A stretch of 64,000 nucleotides of DNA, taken from Nipponacmea schrenckii. Its lineage: Eukaryota > Mollusca > Gastropoda > Lottiidae. The translations under genes were made by a program, and so were the position numbers. The DNA is taken from the NCBI GenBank assembly GCA_030562195.1, contig JAUJPP010000002.1, forward strand, positions 434,001 through 498,000, written 5' to 3'. Under the pieces are notes generated by a model. It worked only from the letters and a program-made list of their open reading frames with translations. It did no database searches and was not told where the DNA came from. Each line of letters begins with the position of its first letter. Positions within the stretch are counted from its first letter, which is position 1. Of this stretch, positions 14,191 to 29,029 are shown in pieces.

Positions 14191-17100
14191 CGTTTTTTTT
14201 ATTTTTCAAAACTACTAATTTTGTTATCTTTAATTTTAGCTTAATTAACAAATTAACATAACACTTTGATTAACAGGTAAATTTGGTAAATGGAAAAGGT
14301 TCCAGTTTTTGCTGTTAATTAATTACTTATTTTTGGAAACCGTTTCACACAATCAAACAAATTGTATAATTTTATTAAATGTGGAAAGATTTAAAAAATT
14401 GTACGCTAATCAGAAGGCATATAGGGTAAATAATTTCAACATACCAGGTATCTAGAGGTCGCGGTACTGTCCACCATCTTAACTAGGTCAAGGGTCATAT
14501 CATATCTGAAAGATTAAAATAAACTTAAGATAATTCTTGACAAAAGATTAGAATTATTAGAAATTACAAGAAATAAATGATTAACAAATTGAATTAACAT
14601 TTTCCAACATTATTCATAAATTAATATTCATAATAATTATTGAAGTAATTTTGAATAAATCAACGTTTATTATTTTCAATGTGGGAATTGACAGTTATTT
14701 CTCATATTTTCACACCAAAATGCTAATGATCGGCGAATTACCACATACTAAGATACGAATATTAAAATGCCAGAAGAAGAAAATGAAAAATATTTTAACC
14801 CTGAGAAAGATTAGGGACTTGTCTTGTTTGAATCTTTCGTGAATTTTATTCGTGGGAAAAATAAATTTTAGACCAGAAAAAAAAGATAGAACTAATATAT
14901 TTAAAGACATTTTTTTCGAATTAAGTAAGATATATGATATTGTTATTTATAATTTGTACAATTTCGTTACAAGCAAAAATAGAATAAGTTGAAAAGTTAC
15001 CGATAGATTAAATATTATTTGTTTTCTATTAGAGACATCACAGGTAGGCCAAGAGTTGTCAATAGTCAATTAAATTGATTGCAACAAAATATGTCTTTTC
15101 TTATCTAAATAGATATTTTCAAATATAACAAATATTTCACAGTGAGGAATATTTAAACAAAATTTCCAGTAATGATATTATTGAGAAATTTGTGAAATAT
15201 CTCATATATAATATATTTATCTTTAAGCAAATTTTCATCTTTTAAATAAAACTGTCCAAGAATTAACAGATATAATAATAGATATAAATATTTACATATC
15301 ATTATATGCAATCTGGAGCATTTTACGTTTAGTGTTTGAAAAATGAAAAGAAGTTTTACAAAGACTGAATCTGTACGAATAACAGGTATCCATCATCATG
15401 CATAAATATAGAATCGCTGTTTCTTCATGTGATAAAATATCTTGCAAGGAATTTTCATTTTTAAAACCCATATAGAACTGAATACATACGTTAAAATGTT
15501 AAAGATTATTATATAGTGTTAGAGGTAGATATTAATATAATAGTTCCACAATATTTATCTTAACCTCATAAATATCAACATAGCTCTAAATCGTAATTAA
15601 AGAGGTGAAAATGTAAAAATGAATATGTTACATCTGCTACCAAAACTTGTAAAAAGTCAGATGATGGCGGGGATACTGACCTTCACAATACTATGTATCG
15701 ATCACCACTTGAGTTTAGTATTTATTTAAGACTTAACAACTATCTGAACACTTTTCTTTTTCTTTTGACTCAAACAAGTCGAGGTGAAAGATGACTTTTA
15801 AACTAGTTTAAGAAATTTGATCGTTATTGTTTAAAATGTTGGACGATGGAAAATCGATGTTATCACCTTGACGCAAGGTAGTGCTTGTTTAGTTTTTAAA
15901 TAGTGAAAAGAGGTGTCACTTTCCTTCGAGTCAATGGAAGAAAAATGAAAAATGTCAAACCGCGACTGGTCAGTGTTTGACAAATCTCAAATATAGTGGA
16001 CAGTGATAATGGGACACGTGTTCTACTAGAATATCACTTTGTAATTATATTAAAGCGATGAATATTTTAATATTTTTCATCTAAAGATTCTGTTATCTAG
16101 GAACACAATTTGAGCAGCGTGTGCGATTTATCAGCGACTATTTTAAAAATAAAATCCCCCATTAATTATTATTATTATAAATTACTCTTTATAGATCTGG
16201 TAGGTACTAAACAGAAAAACAGATGCAATATTCTTTAAAACACATTCAATGTGCAGCAAAACCTAGATTTTGAAAATCTTCAGGATAAATGATCTTTGAA
16301 TGGAAAAATTATAATCGACGTGTGTTCCTCTGAATTTTCAAAGCATTCACCTTTATAATTCACAATAACAATACGTATAAAGTCTCCAAGTTCATATTTT
16401 GTATAGACTGGTTACTAAATGTTACAATATTTTAACAATCATTGGACAACCCGTTGTGAATCTATTAGCGTTCTTTTACCGCTGAGTGACCATGAAAATC
16501 TAAATTTTGTGGACCATGTCTAATGATATCTTCCATATTATCTAATTTTTTTTCTTATTTTTAATATACTTTTAAAAAAAAAAATATGAAATTTCAGAGA
16601 TTATATTTGATAACAGAATTTTTTGATATTTGACTTTTGAAGAATTTAAATATTGTTAAATCTTTCATTTTCCGTCTGTACGTCTTCATTATTTAAATCT
16701 AGAAAAAGAGGATATTTAATATTTCATATGCCCAGAAGCTTGAATAGTCCGAGCATGCGTTCACCTTCAGATTTGGCGATTTATTACAATAGATGTACAT
16801 GACTAAAATTAAAGGAAAAGATCTGTGTTTTAAATGCCGTATCTCTGCAATTCGAGAAAACAAACGTCTCAATGTCCCTGTGTTTGTCTTGTTATTCTTA
16901 CATACCACATAGTATTTTATATCTGTTTTATGCCATAAATAGTATTTCTATTTTACGTGTTTTAATTACTTGATATTGTTGCGTGAGTTGACATTTTATG
17001 TATTACAAATTAGTCTAACCCCGAATACTTGGTGCGAATTACTACTCAATAAATATGCAATAATCCAGGCATATGATGTTTCGATTAACTTGATATCATA

Positions 17101-18668
17101 TTATAACTGTCTTGTTAAGGGAATACGTGAATTCCTCACACCGATGTGCCTCATTCAGAAGAACAACATACAAAAAGACGTTTTTCTTTTTAAGAAAAGG
17201 CATTATGACAGCTCAGCATGCTATCTGGTAAAGGATAACAATAAATCATAATCCATTGAAATGTGGCGTTTAATGACCGAATCCATCCCACTATTAGCCA
17301 TAATATCAACCTTTAGTGAAATCAATATGAACGTGGGATACAACTTTGACCAGAAGGACCTTATTCTTGCTGTGAAAAGTTCAAAGCACTTGACATAGAT
17401 TATCTCCCTTCTTTCAACTTTTAAATCCCAGAGATCAGCGTAAGTTACATATCCCTTTTAAACCTTACTCAAAAACATTCTTGATTTAAAAAAATCTAAA
17501 TATTTATTTGTAGATATCTCGTGAGTTCACGCTATGTATGATGGTATTTAATTGTTTATGAAGAGTATTAAAAACTATAAAAACAGTTTTCACGGAGATT
17601 AATTACGTGCCATAGTTAGCCTCTTGGATTGGAGAGTAAAGGTTCGTTGATCATATTATGGGATAGCAGAATGTCAGAAGTTTTCGATTGTTTAAATTGG
17701 GTGTAAGCGCTCGGGATAACTTTACAGGAAACTGGATATGGATTCCTTTGTTGAATTGATCGTATATTACAGATACTATTACAGTACTGTGTAAATTGTT
17801 TATACGAACTAGTCATTGGTTTATAACAAAACACATCTTAACTCACCAGACACACTGGGCTTATACATGTCACGAGCTAGTGCTAAAAGAATTAAAGTTA
17901 TTTTTTTCCAACTTAATTCTTACGAATGTGATATCCTTTATTTGATGTCACATTGAAAACCGTTCACTATTCTACCGACCCGACGTCCCTTATTAACAAT
18001 TGTGTTAATGGGGAATTCATACGAGTGTCTTCTTTCATGTAACATTAAAATCGTCTGCTGGAGAATGACATGATTTTGATAGACACGACACGACCGTCAT
18101 ATTTAATAGAAGGTTCCTATATAAATGTGATATAGCTATTAACTAGAAAATTATCTAGATTTGATCATCAACATTGTGTATATGAAATTACATAGGCACC
18201 GTTTTTGATTGATTCTTTTTGCCTTCAAAATACTGATAGACGGTCAGATAAAGGGGGATAACAATGGAGCCTAAGATGAAAATTGCCAAAAATATTTGGG
18301 TATAATGACGCGTTAATCTTTTAATATGATGCTATTAAAATAGTGAAGTATATATATTATAATGACTACCTATATGATGACGACATTAATTATAACTCCT
18401 ACTAGCTCTATGCATCATCTTAAATTACAAGTTCAATCACGTGAACAATGAGAGAACAAAAATACCTTTCAACACGAATTATCAGCTATTTTAAAAATGT
18501 TTTATTGTCGCAAGGCATTTGATTGAAAATTCTTTTGAAATGATTTGTCACACATAGAATGCACTATGTCTGTATTTACTGCTTGTTATCTGACAAACAC
18601 GAAACTTCGAATCTGGAGTTTTGTACAATAGTCCAGAACCATAACGCGATTAATGATCTTAAACTTAC

Positions 18669-18748
18669 ATCGTTCTGGATTCAGCGATACAACCTTTCAA
18701 TAGCAGGTCGCCAACCAGATCGATGAAACACGAAGCAGCAGTTTCCAT
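18669..18748 (-). CDS. Candidate short coding exon METAASCFIDLVG...
   Basis: On the minus strand an ATG at 18748 opens METAASCFIDLVGDLLLKG and then CIAESRT, reaching a perfect donor AT|GTAAGT in phase 2. Without splicing it would stop one codon later. The same frame stays open about 40 codons further upstream, so it could be part of an internal exon. A longer ORF in another frame (18681-18890) overlaps it. No family is recognised and no next exon was found. Confidence 0.2.
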
Positions 18749-20589
18749 TATATATGACAGTGTAACCAAAACGCGTTTTAACCAAATAATTGTGACCAAA
18801 TAATTTTGAGCAAAGATTGCATTCAAATCTATTGCACGGCATCTTAACTTTATTAAGAATTCTGATTGATGTATTTTGATTATTGATCATTTATCGACAG
18901 ATGTTCTTCCAAACATATATCACTTGAAAATATTGGGACCATAAATCTTACTGCATATAATACAATATACTATACATTACTAACTGCTTTATTAATATCT
19001 TAAACGAAGCATGGCGTCCAATAAATAGGTTATTAAGATGCTCTGGGAACATGTGGTTCTTTTGCCCCTTCAAATCCCTTTCCAAATTTCAATGCACAAT
19101 AACTTCGTGTGAACACTACATGCTTCAATAATGTGAATAAATGCCACATTTTACCATTTTTACGAGGTTATAGCAATAAACAAGACGGTTTTAAAAAGCG
19201 ATGGACAACAACAATGAATTTGTTGAATATACATGTATAAGCAAAACCTTTTGACCACTGACTCCGTTCTAAATGGTCTAAACATTGGTTGACTTAACAA
19301 AGAAAACTAAACACTACATAAAAAGAAACATAATAGGAAAATATATAAATTTTAATGATGGTGAAGGAAAAGGGTAACCGAATCCAAAATAGGTTAATAA
19401 TTAATAGCGTCTTGAAGGTGTTTTACTGATATTTTACACCAATCAACTGAAAAATACCAAATCTTGACAGTAAATCATTAAAATAGTCCTAAAATGAATA
19501 CTGCTTTTCTAGCTTATTTGATGTACTCAACCTCCTGTATAAAGCCCGAAGTGTATCTGTGCAACACGATGTCGGTTATCGTCGTAAAGTAAATTGGCTT
19601 CAATTGGATTGTATTAATGCAGAGTGTATGGAAATAATTCCACAATCATTCCCTAACGTTTCACCATATCGTTTAATGAAACAACTATAAACTGGGAGGG
19701 AACACTCATGGAAAAGATCAATGCTAAGAGGTTTCCATAGGTACACGCAGATCCCTCGTGAACCTTAGTAGTTATCCTATCCTCCATAGCGTGACTGTGC
19801 TCAATTTTACCCCATAAGACAGATTGTCGGGAATGATACCACGAACTCTCGTCTATTATCGACAGATTTACACTGGAGGGGAGATAATCCACCCTTATAG
19901 TTAAACACTGGGTTTGAGGGGGTGACAATACGAGAAAAGTGAAGAGCCAATCGTCGCCGTCTCGAATCTATCGAGTTATTTATCATATAAATTATGCACA
20001 CCTCAGCTTATCATAGGTGACTACAAATGTATCTCTATAATTTCAATGTTAAGAACAAACGAAGGGGGCATTCCTTTACATTGAGATAAAACAAGTAAAG
20101 AAATATTATAGATTAAACCGACTTATCACCAAGTCTCAATTCTAAACATATTGATAATTGTTAAACCCTTTAATCCCCTTCCTTTCAAATTATTAAACCA
20201 GCCACTTGGTGTTGCAAATATTCACTCTGACAAATTAGCTCATAAATGGAGCAGTCATTTCGGTTTGTTTGAGTTGATATGATTAAAGGTAAATTTAAAA
20301 ATGATTTATTTCACACCAAATCATTTACTATTACACCTAAAACTCATCAACATTTCATTATCGTCTAGGTGTCAAAATAGATAACTCCTATATGTTAATA
20401 AATTCACTAGACCAGACGTTCAATATTAGCTAGATAATACATAATGATATTGAATAACTCACTGGCTTTATCATATATATTGATATTGAGAACAGAATCA
20501 AACGTTGTCCCACAGCAACCTTTTGCCAATAACTGACTGTCATATCTGATGGAGCAACGAAGTGGGTGAGAGCATTTGATGTACTGAAT

Positions 20590-21640
20590 AACTCTACCAA
20601 CTGAAGTTCTCAAGAAATTTACTGAATGTCACTACCAACTGAAGTTCTCAAGAAATTTACTGAATGTCACTACCAACTGAAGTTCTCAAGAAATTTACTG
20701 AATGTCACTACCAACTGAAGTTCTCAAGACATTTACTGAATGACACTACCAACTGAAGTTCTCGAGACATTTACTGAATGACACTACCAACTGAAGTTCT
20801 CAGAAAATTACTGAATGACACTTCCAACTGAAGTTCTCAAGAAATTTACTGAATGACACTACCAACTGAAGTTCTCAAGACATTTACTGAATGACACTAC
20901 CAACTGAAGTTCTCAAGACATTTACTAAATGGCTCTACCAACTGAAGTTACCAAGACATTTACTGAATGACACTACCAACTGAAGTTCTCAAGACATTTT
21001 CTGAATGGCTCTACCAACTGAAGTTCTCGAGACATTTACTGAATGACACTACCAACTGAAGTTCTCAAGACATTTACTGAATGGATCTACCAACTGAAGT
21101 TCTTAAGACATTTACTGAATGGCTCTACCAACTGAAGTTCTCGAGACATTTACTGAATGACACTACAAACTGAAGTTCTCGAGACATTTACTGAAAGGAT
21201 CTACCAACTGAAGTTCTCAAGACATTTACTGAATGGCTCTACCAACTGAAGTTCTCGAGACATTTACTGAATGGCTCTACCAACTGAAGTTCTTAAGACA
21301 TTTTTGAATGACACTACCAACTGAAGTTCTCGAAACATTTACTGAATGGCTCTACCAACTGAAGATCTCAAGACATTTACTGAATGGCTCTACCAACTGA
21401 AGATCTCAAGATATTTACTGAATGACACTACCAACTGAAGTTCTCGGGATATTTACTGAATGACACTCCCAATTGGAGTTGTCAAGACATTTACTGAATG
21501 ACACTACCAACTGAAGATCTCAAGACATTTACTGAATGACACTACCAACTGAAGGCCTCAAGATATATACTGAATGACACTACCAACTGCAGTTCTGCAG
21601 ACGTTTACTGAATGACACTCCTAACTTTCGGAGCAATTCA
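20590..21640. repeat. 38-bp minisatellite, about 28 copies
   Basis: The unit contains CTACCAACTGAAGTTCTCAA and GACATTTACTGAATG, with period 38. Copies fall into variants by the triplet before CTACC: GTCA in the first copies, then GACA and GGCT/GGAT interleaved. Single-base changes create or remove a CTCGAG. The edge copies are the most diverged. The period is not a multiple of three and stops occur, so it does not code. Confidence 0.93.
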
Positions 21641-24600
21641 ACAAATGGCATACCTGAAGTTCTGTAGTTCTGATAAAAAACTGGTCACAGACTATAATAC
21701 TTCGTACTGATCGACGAAGACACGGAAGCATTGAAAGTCGTTCGAACCAAAGGAGCTAGTAATTTAAAAATCTCGATTCATCATTACACCATGAAAAATA
21801 CGCAATATTTAAAAGCCCTTGTTCTGTCGCAAATAACAAGCAAAATTAGCAATTCTTTGACATCAAAGATGTACTTTTACCATCGATGGTGCACACTCAT
21901 CGTTAATGTGCAAATTTGTAACATTAATATCATTTTCCAAAATTACAGTTTTTTATGGAAAAAATGTAATTGCTTTATTGCAAAAAGTGTTATTTTATGA
22001 AGGTTTTATGAAAAATATGATAGTTAAACAGCAGGGGGTGATAAGAAAAGAAATAAACCTGGTCACGTAGCAAGAAAGTTTAAAACTTGTGTAATAATAG
22101 AATAATTAGAACTTAAACATACCACCATCATATATATATATCACACTGCCCAGGGTACTGACATCCCCTTTTAATAAAAAAAAACAAAACCTGTACAGAC
22201 ATCTCATTTTTTATATTTCTCTTTTCAATTTTGTCAAATTCAGTGAAACGTATAAAAATGATTAGAAGATCATTTTCACGGCTTAGTACAAAATATAATA
22301 TTATTTCTTCATTATAATAACTTTAAACGCAGAAAATAACATTACTCGTGGTATGAATCGACGCGTATAAACGGACATATTAGGCATTGTTCAGTGTTTA
22401 TAAAGCTTAAGTATAATCTAACTGGCTATTCTTTAATTTTCAATGTTCAAAAACTACTTGATGTCAACAAGGTGATATTATAATCCTTTCCATTTTTGTC
22501 AATTTTCTATCAAATTAACTTTTAATTATAGAAAAATGAACTTGAACATGGCGTGAGTTTTCTATCAATTGGAACGTTTGGATTTGTAAAACTACAAACT
22601 AGTATATAAGTATACACTAGACAAAGATCAAACCCAATCCCATCATATAACAGTAATGTCTTTCTACCAAGCATCAGTAAACATTTTTCCTTTATTTCAC
22701 ATTAGTAGGCAAGTTGATCTCGTCTGTTCCCACAAGCCCACTTTACCACGCCAAAATACATTTTCTCATTTCATTTGGGCTTGGCTCTTGTTTTTACCCA
22801 CAGGTGCAATCCCAACCGGTCAGCTGTACAGGAGAAATAATGTTGATCTTAAGATTATCAGAGTTTGAGATAAAATGCTTCAATGACTACTAGCAATTGG
22901 TGCCATTTCAGAAAGCCTGAACAACCTTAGCACACCACTGAAATACATTTAAGTCGAGATGACGTTACTCGTTATTTCTTCTCCACGGTTCAAATCTATA
23001 TCCATTCTATAATTCATTCTAATCAATACACATTGCAGTTCTTACTCATTCGACCTAATTCTTCCACGACGATTATTTTTTATAGATGCAACTGAATGTC
23101 ATACTTAGCTAACGCAATGTTTGAACCCAGTAATGATTGAAGCGTATCTGGATAATGCATCTTGAAACTGTATCTTGTATGAAGAACAGCTATATAACAG
23201 GCCCAAGAGAATATCTGTAAACGATTTATTATAAAATAATGTCAAAACAGTCTACAAAATATTAAATAAAATACCCGCTCCATAAATACATTAAACGTCT
23301 CTGAAGACAATTCACTTTAAAGAGAATGGAAGAAAATTATATCTACTAGAACTCATCTGAAACTAAAACAGGAGCGCACAACGACAACGAGTAAAAGCCT
23401 TTACCAAGTGACTAACCGCAAATTGGATGGATCTGAATGGACTTTATTATCGAGCGATATGAGAGTAGTACTAGAAGATGTGAAGGACATAATGGTCATT
23501 CTCTGGGGCGACTGAATCCTGATTTCCTGATGTAATAACAATACGTTTGTCTCCAGTACTTCTCTATGCTGATGTTAATGATTCGTGGGCTTAGCTTTCT
23601 TGTAGTCATCGATCGACTACCAACAACAACCAAAATGACCCCATTTTATAATTACATCAAATTATGGACGTTGATTTGATAGAAAATGACCCCAAGTTAT
23701 CAATGAACTTATTACTAGGTTACACACAACATCTGGAACCTCTCTTCATATCCAGATACTATAGTAGCTTCAACTTCTTAGTTGAGTCTTTACAGAATCC
23801 TTTGTCTTCTACCGAAATTTTAAAGCTTGGTTAATTAGTAATCGCTGGTCATTTCAACGCATAACAAATTCTATTGAAGAAGGAATGCTGGGCTGAAATT
23901 TGTGAGGGTATTTTGAAAGGAAAGGTATATTGGTAGAAAACCTAACCGCACCTTTACAATCGGCAAAGCCACAAGAATTTCCTATGGAATCACTAACTAA
24001 TTTGCACCAGGGTGAAAAAGTTTGGATAAATGGTGTAACATCGGTTTAGTTATATGTACATGTACACTGTATTTGATATTACGGATTCCCATCACAAGCA
24101 TGTTCTGTTCCTGTCAATCTGGATATAAGGCAGGCTATAGCTTCAATAATCAAACGATCACCATTTTACTATTAATTAACACTGACACTGGTCCTATTGT
24201 GCGAGATTTAAAAAACAATTTGTGGTACCACGTGGCATTGTTAAAGATGAATACATCAAGACGACGGTGGGAGTCAAGGAGTTAATTTGTTGTCATTTCT
24301 TTAAGTGATTGTTAAACACACTAGAGGCCGTGTTTTAGATGGTAACAAGAAATCAATAGAGTCGAGAGGAAGGAAGAAATACTGATGCCAGATATGAAAT
24401 GACGGTTGGTTTCTTTGGCCGACCTAGTGCTCATAAATTTCTTGTAGTATATAAGCAAAGAGTTGCGACAATCCCTCAGTATCTCTGATCCACACAATTA
24501 ATTCTCAAAATATACAACCGCAATAATTATGTTTTCCAAACCTAGAAGCAAAATGTTGAATGGCAAAGTTGGCAAAACCGTGATACCGATATCCAGTCGT

Positions 24601-24839
24601 ATGGTTTCTGGTATCATGAACAATGATTGACATTCAAAGTTAAAAGTCAATGTAAATATGACCATTATTTATTAATTGAGATTATTATCAGATCAATTAT
24701 AGTGTGAAATATAATATATTAGATTCACATCAAAATAACGCCGATATTAAATAAACAACAAGAAACAGCTTCCTAGTAGTAAATCATTAAAAAATTTAGC
24801 ATCCCAAACAAAAACGATGGCGACTCTTTATTACAGTTA
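21641..24839. other. Intergenic, no named gene
   Basis: A strong 3' splice-site-like sequence (TTTTTACCCACAG, ending 22803) is followed by about 60 bp open in two frames, with an AATAAA at 23265. Nothing here is recognisable as a protein family. Confidence 0.5.
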
Positions 24840-25114
24840 AAAAATGAGGTACACGTCAGGTTACCTAGTCTCTATTCTACAAATGATTCAATATAAAACC
24901 ATTTTTAGACAAACTAGAAGTCGTTTAAATATAGATGAGGTTAAGTAGTCCCCATTTGACAAATAATTAATACCAAAACTCACAATAAAACAATTTGACA
25001 AGCCGGAAATGGTTAGGTTTAGATGAGGTTATAAGTAGTCATTCAATATGAAACATCACAATAATATTGTTCTTTTTGACAAACCGGAAATGGTTATGTT
25101 GCATTTTGTCAGCA
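24840..25114. repeat. Degenerate ~80-90 bp tandem repeat
   Basis: Three related blocks carry GACAA(A/G)C(C/T)(G/A)GAA followed by AGATGAGGTTA and AGTAGTC (about 24908-24950, 24998-25041 and a partial at 25079-25114), with TTCAATAT(A/G)AAAC between them. A further diverged partial lies at about 24845. Confidence 0.55.
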
Positions 25115-27894
25115 ATACACATCCGCAAAGGGGAATAACTGAACAAAACAAAGTGAATCAATCATACACGTATTATATTTATGGTTATTGTTACTTTTTC
25201 GGACACAGTTAAAACAACAAGATTGAACGTGGTGTGTTGTATTTGATCACTATCAAACAAAATGTTCTCACTTAATTGTTTTTCCTTTAACAAGGTGGAA
25301 AGTAAACATGTAAACAAATAAACAAGTGTTGACAGTAAATGAGTGAAGTGTCAATATTTCTCATGTTCCTGAACTCAGTGTAGTTATTACAGTAACAGAT
25401 ACCTTGAAAACATAAATTCGCTGAAAGTTCTTCTATATTACAAGGCTTGATATAGTTGCAGGCCGGAACTCGAAGTGAATTTGGTTTTCGATATTTTTGA
25501 TAGAGTTACAATGCGTAGAAATGCATACAGGGAAGAGGAAAACACCTTTAAAGTTTTCTTTCTCAGTATAATGTTATTGGAAAGGGTGAAGAACTTCCTA
25601 TTCTAAGCAGATCATACACTATAGAAATTTAAAGATATGGTGAAGGGTTCATCAATGAGTAAGGGTAATTTTAACATACCAAGGGGAGGAACTCTGTATT
25701 CATTTGTTATCGAGGATTTAACGTATCCTTTGGGTGCACAGATACCCATACTTCTGAATGTAAGATTTATAAGTTTGTAATTTAAAAAAAAAGAATTAAA
25801 AAAAATAACACTGTCCCAGTTGCTGTAATTGGACTTAAATGATTTTGATATCATTATATTGCAATCTACATGTATAACAAGAAGTAATAGAATTTCGTAA
25901 ATAATATAAAAGTCAAATTACATAAATAAAAAATGATATAATCGTTTCAATAACTAAACGTTTAAAGACTGCAAAATAATGTAACATGTATATAATATAT
26001 TTACTGATTTAAAAAGGTTTAAACTATGTTTAGTATTATGGTCATAAATCACTCGTTTAATTTACTGTACATATTAGGTATTGTGTTCAATGAATAAGTA
26101 AATTCAACAGAATGATTGACATAAAATTATCAAAAAAGTTCACGATTCCACCCAGATTTAACAACCATTTATTATAGACCTTGAATGATAACTCCGCCCT
26201 GTTTTACATTTAGATTATCAAATACAACTATTTTCGCAGCTTAATGTCTTTTTAATGGTACTTTAAAACTGGTGGGTGTGGCTTGTTGAATATGATGCAA
26301 TGATGCATAAATATTAGTGCGAAATCTTAAATGATGTAAGATGTGATAGAATTGTAATGCACAATACTTAATACTGACTGTTTATGCTCCAATTCCTTCA
26401 CATATAAATATCACATATAATAGAGATATCCTAACTTGTTACCAAATTCCGTAATTACAACCTTCAAAATTTGCATATCATTCAAACTCTGCAATTTATT
26501 CTATTATTTTTTGAAATATTATCTTAAATTCTACATTGTCATTTAAAAAGTGTCGGTTTATTCGTTATTTTAACGACAAAAAATATCCGACATTTGGCCC
26601 GACAGTCGAGAATGAAAAAACACGGATATTGAAAACATTAAATTAACGAAATTTGATAATCGTGTAGTTTTTTTTGAATATTTAGTTAAAAATACTTTTC
26701 ATCGTGAAAAGGAGATAATGTGTGTAAGAAAAATGGGACCCGGTTTAGGTGTACATTTTGGTATTTCGATATTTTGAAACTGTTATACTACAATTTAAAT
26801 AAAGGCATTTGATTATATACAGTATGTCAACATATTGTCAATTCTTTCAAAATTACCACCTTTCTATGCATTTGATGATGAAAATCGATTTCTAGTTTGA
26901 AATCTGTCATTTACTGCAGTTTTGGATGAAATTTCGTTTGTTAAATGATTACAAATTGGAATACCTTGAATTTCTCAAAAAGAAATTCTTCAAATCTAAA
27001 CTACTGATTATTATGTTTGATTAAAAAAATATGACAAAGATATTTATTAATAATGATACATCATATTATGCTAATTTGTATTTTTAAATAAAAATATATT
27101 TGGAGAGAGAAAAATAGGAATATTCGTTAAAGAAAAACAATCTTCTGTTTATTCTCACAGTGAATGAACAACACAAATATTTCACTAGTCTGATAATAAA
27201 AGGGGTCAACAGGTCAAATTTCGGCCATCATGTTTAAATCATGAGTATTCTTCTAGAACATATATCAACATAACATTTGACCAGTGGTCATCGTTTTTCT
27301 ATCAATACTGGTCAAGAAGAAAAGTTTGTGTTTATTCTTAAACAATGTTACAATATCAATATTTAAATGTTTTTCTTACGTGAAAATAAATTCACCTTGT
27401 TGGAGCAAGAACGAACCTTTTCAGAAAAACTGGTTTCTTTTCATAAGAATTTCAAGTTCTTGTCATTGAGAGTTTGTGTTGTTTAAAATAACAAGATTTT
27501 AGAACGTTTTAAAAAGTCTAATAATAAGAGTCACAATTAGGGTACAAATTAGAACAAAAAGCATTTCTAGCACAAATCTAAAAATATTGTAGACATATAG
27601 TTAGATTATGCATCATTAAAAGAAATGTTTTTTTAATGTTAGTTTCACTTGTCACAATATGCTGACTTCACTCTTCAAATGAGAATAAACAGTTATATCA
27701 AGTCTAGTCAATTACATTTAAAACGATTTATACCAAGGGTAGAAGAGTGAAAATAGCCTTACGATCAAGTTTGGCGATAAGACGTTATCATTTGACCTTA
27801 ATCATACATTATCGAGACAAACTAAGTTCTTATCGGGTCAAAGGCATTGGTTTTGTCTTTCCTGGAAGTCTTTTAGTATCCATCTTTTGGCCCA

Positions 27895-28025
27895 TGAACG
27901 TTGAAAGATTTTTTTAAAAAATTTTAAACCCCTTTTTAAAAACCCAACGAACTTGGGATTCAATTTGGAATTAAAAAGAAAATCAGCCCCAATACAAACA
28001 TTAAAAGGGCCCCAAAAAGATTTCT
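27895..28025. other. Suspected low-quality assembly patch
   Basis: This stretch is dominated by consecutive homopolymer blocks (runs of T, A and C such as CCCCTTTTTAAAAACCC and GGGCCCCAAAAAG) unlike the surrounding sequence. The pattern resembles base calls at the poor end of a Sanger read. It carries no feature. Confidence 0.4.
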
Positions 28026-29010
28026 CCTTTTCACTTCACAAATTTCATGATATGTTTCAATATCAATGGCGACAACCAGAATTTTTTTTCTTATTTCATA
28101 ACTAGTTCAAGGTAATTGCTACTTTTGATAATCAAAGAGTAAATAAAACATTTGTTTATTTGTATACAATATAATAAAAGTTAAAATTGAAGTGAATAAA
28201 TATTGGGGTTGAAGAAGCTGTATAGAAGTTATTTAAGTCGGGAAGTAAGTAGACTGAACACCACTCTTGTCACATACTTAACAAACACTGTATTATATCT
28301 TAGGTAAATAACGTCTTGTAATATTATCATTATACGTGTTTATCCGAGCTCACTATTGGTGGGTTGGTCTGTATCTATAGCAGGGACAGAGATCGTGGGT
28401 TGGCCACTTTTACAGTGTTATCCCTTATATATCAATCTGTATCTTACACAATATATTATATGCCTAAAATTAATTAGTAACTGCAGCAATAGATTAACAT
28501 TCATATATATGTGTAATTTCATCAAAATAACACGATCTAACTAAACCACAGGAGTCAAAGGTGGACTTTGGAAATATCCTTCTCGTTTTGGTGTTGTAAA
28601 GACGTAATAACAATTTTGACTAAACACAGACAAACATTAAAATATTATGCTATACTTGTAGGTATCCTTTGCTGTTGTTGTAAAGACGACGTATGACATT
28701 GCAAGATGTTAACGTAACGTAAAATCAGTTTGATATGAACTACTATATGAACACCCACGTATGAGTGAAATGAACACTACATCACTATTTGATCTAGCAT
28801 GTCATATTTATGTCTAATTTATGTAAATTCCTTTAAATATCCTAACAACTGGGTCAAAAAGAGGAGATGAGGTTTATACCCCTACTTCAAATTAATACAA
28901 ACTGGAATCGAGTTTTACATGTAGGTCAACAAAGGTTACTTTATAAAAGAAGACTTTTTATTTTCAAATTCAGCTATATTGCATATGATCTACATTGAAT
29001 TACTTTATAG

Positions 29011-29029
29011 TTATTTATTTATTTATTTA
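29011..29029. repeat. (TTTA)n microsatellite
   Basis: About five TTTA tetranucleotides. Confidence 0.85.

Larger units (their letters stand above)
11017..20589. other. Intergenic, no named gene
   Basis: The part to about 12.4 kb is somewhat richer in G+C and might be transcribed: it contains an AATAAA near 11734 and a 51-codon open frame ending at 11631. The rest is AT-rich. The exon-like ORF at 18.7 kb and the GA microsatellite are listed separately. Confidence 0.5.

Noticed and set aside
19653..20001. Two overlapping minus-strand ORFs in a more G+C-rich stretch.
   Set aside because: Neither shows domain motifs, and the pattern is typical of chance ORFs.
22804..22866. Possible terminal exon after TTTTTACCCACAG.
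   Set aside because: The acceptor is good, but two frames are equally open and neither is recognisable; no upstream exon was found.
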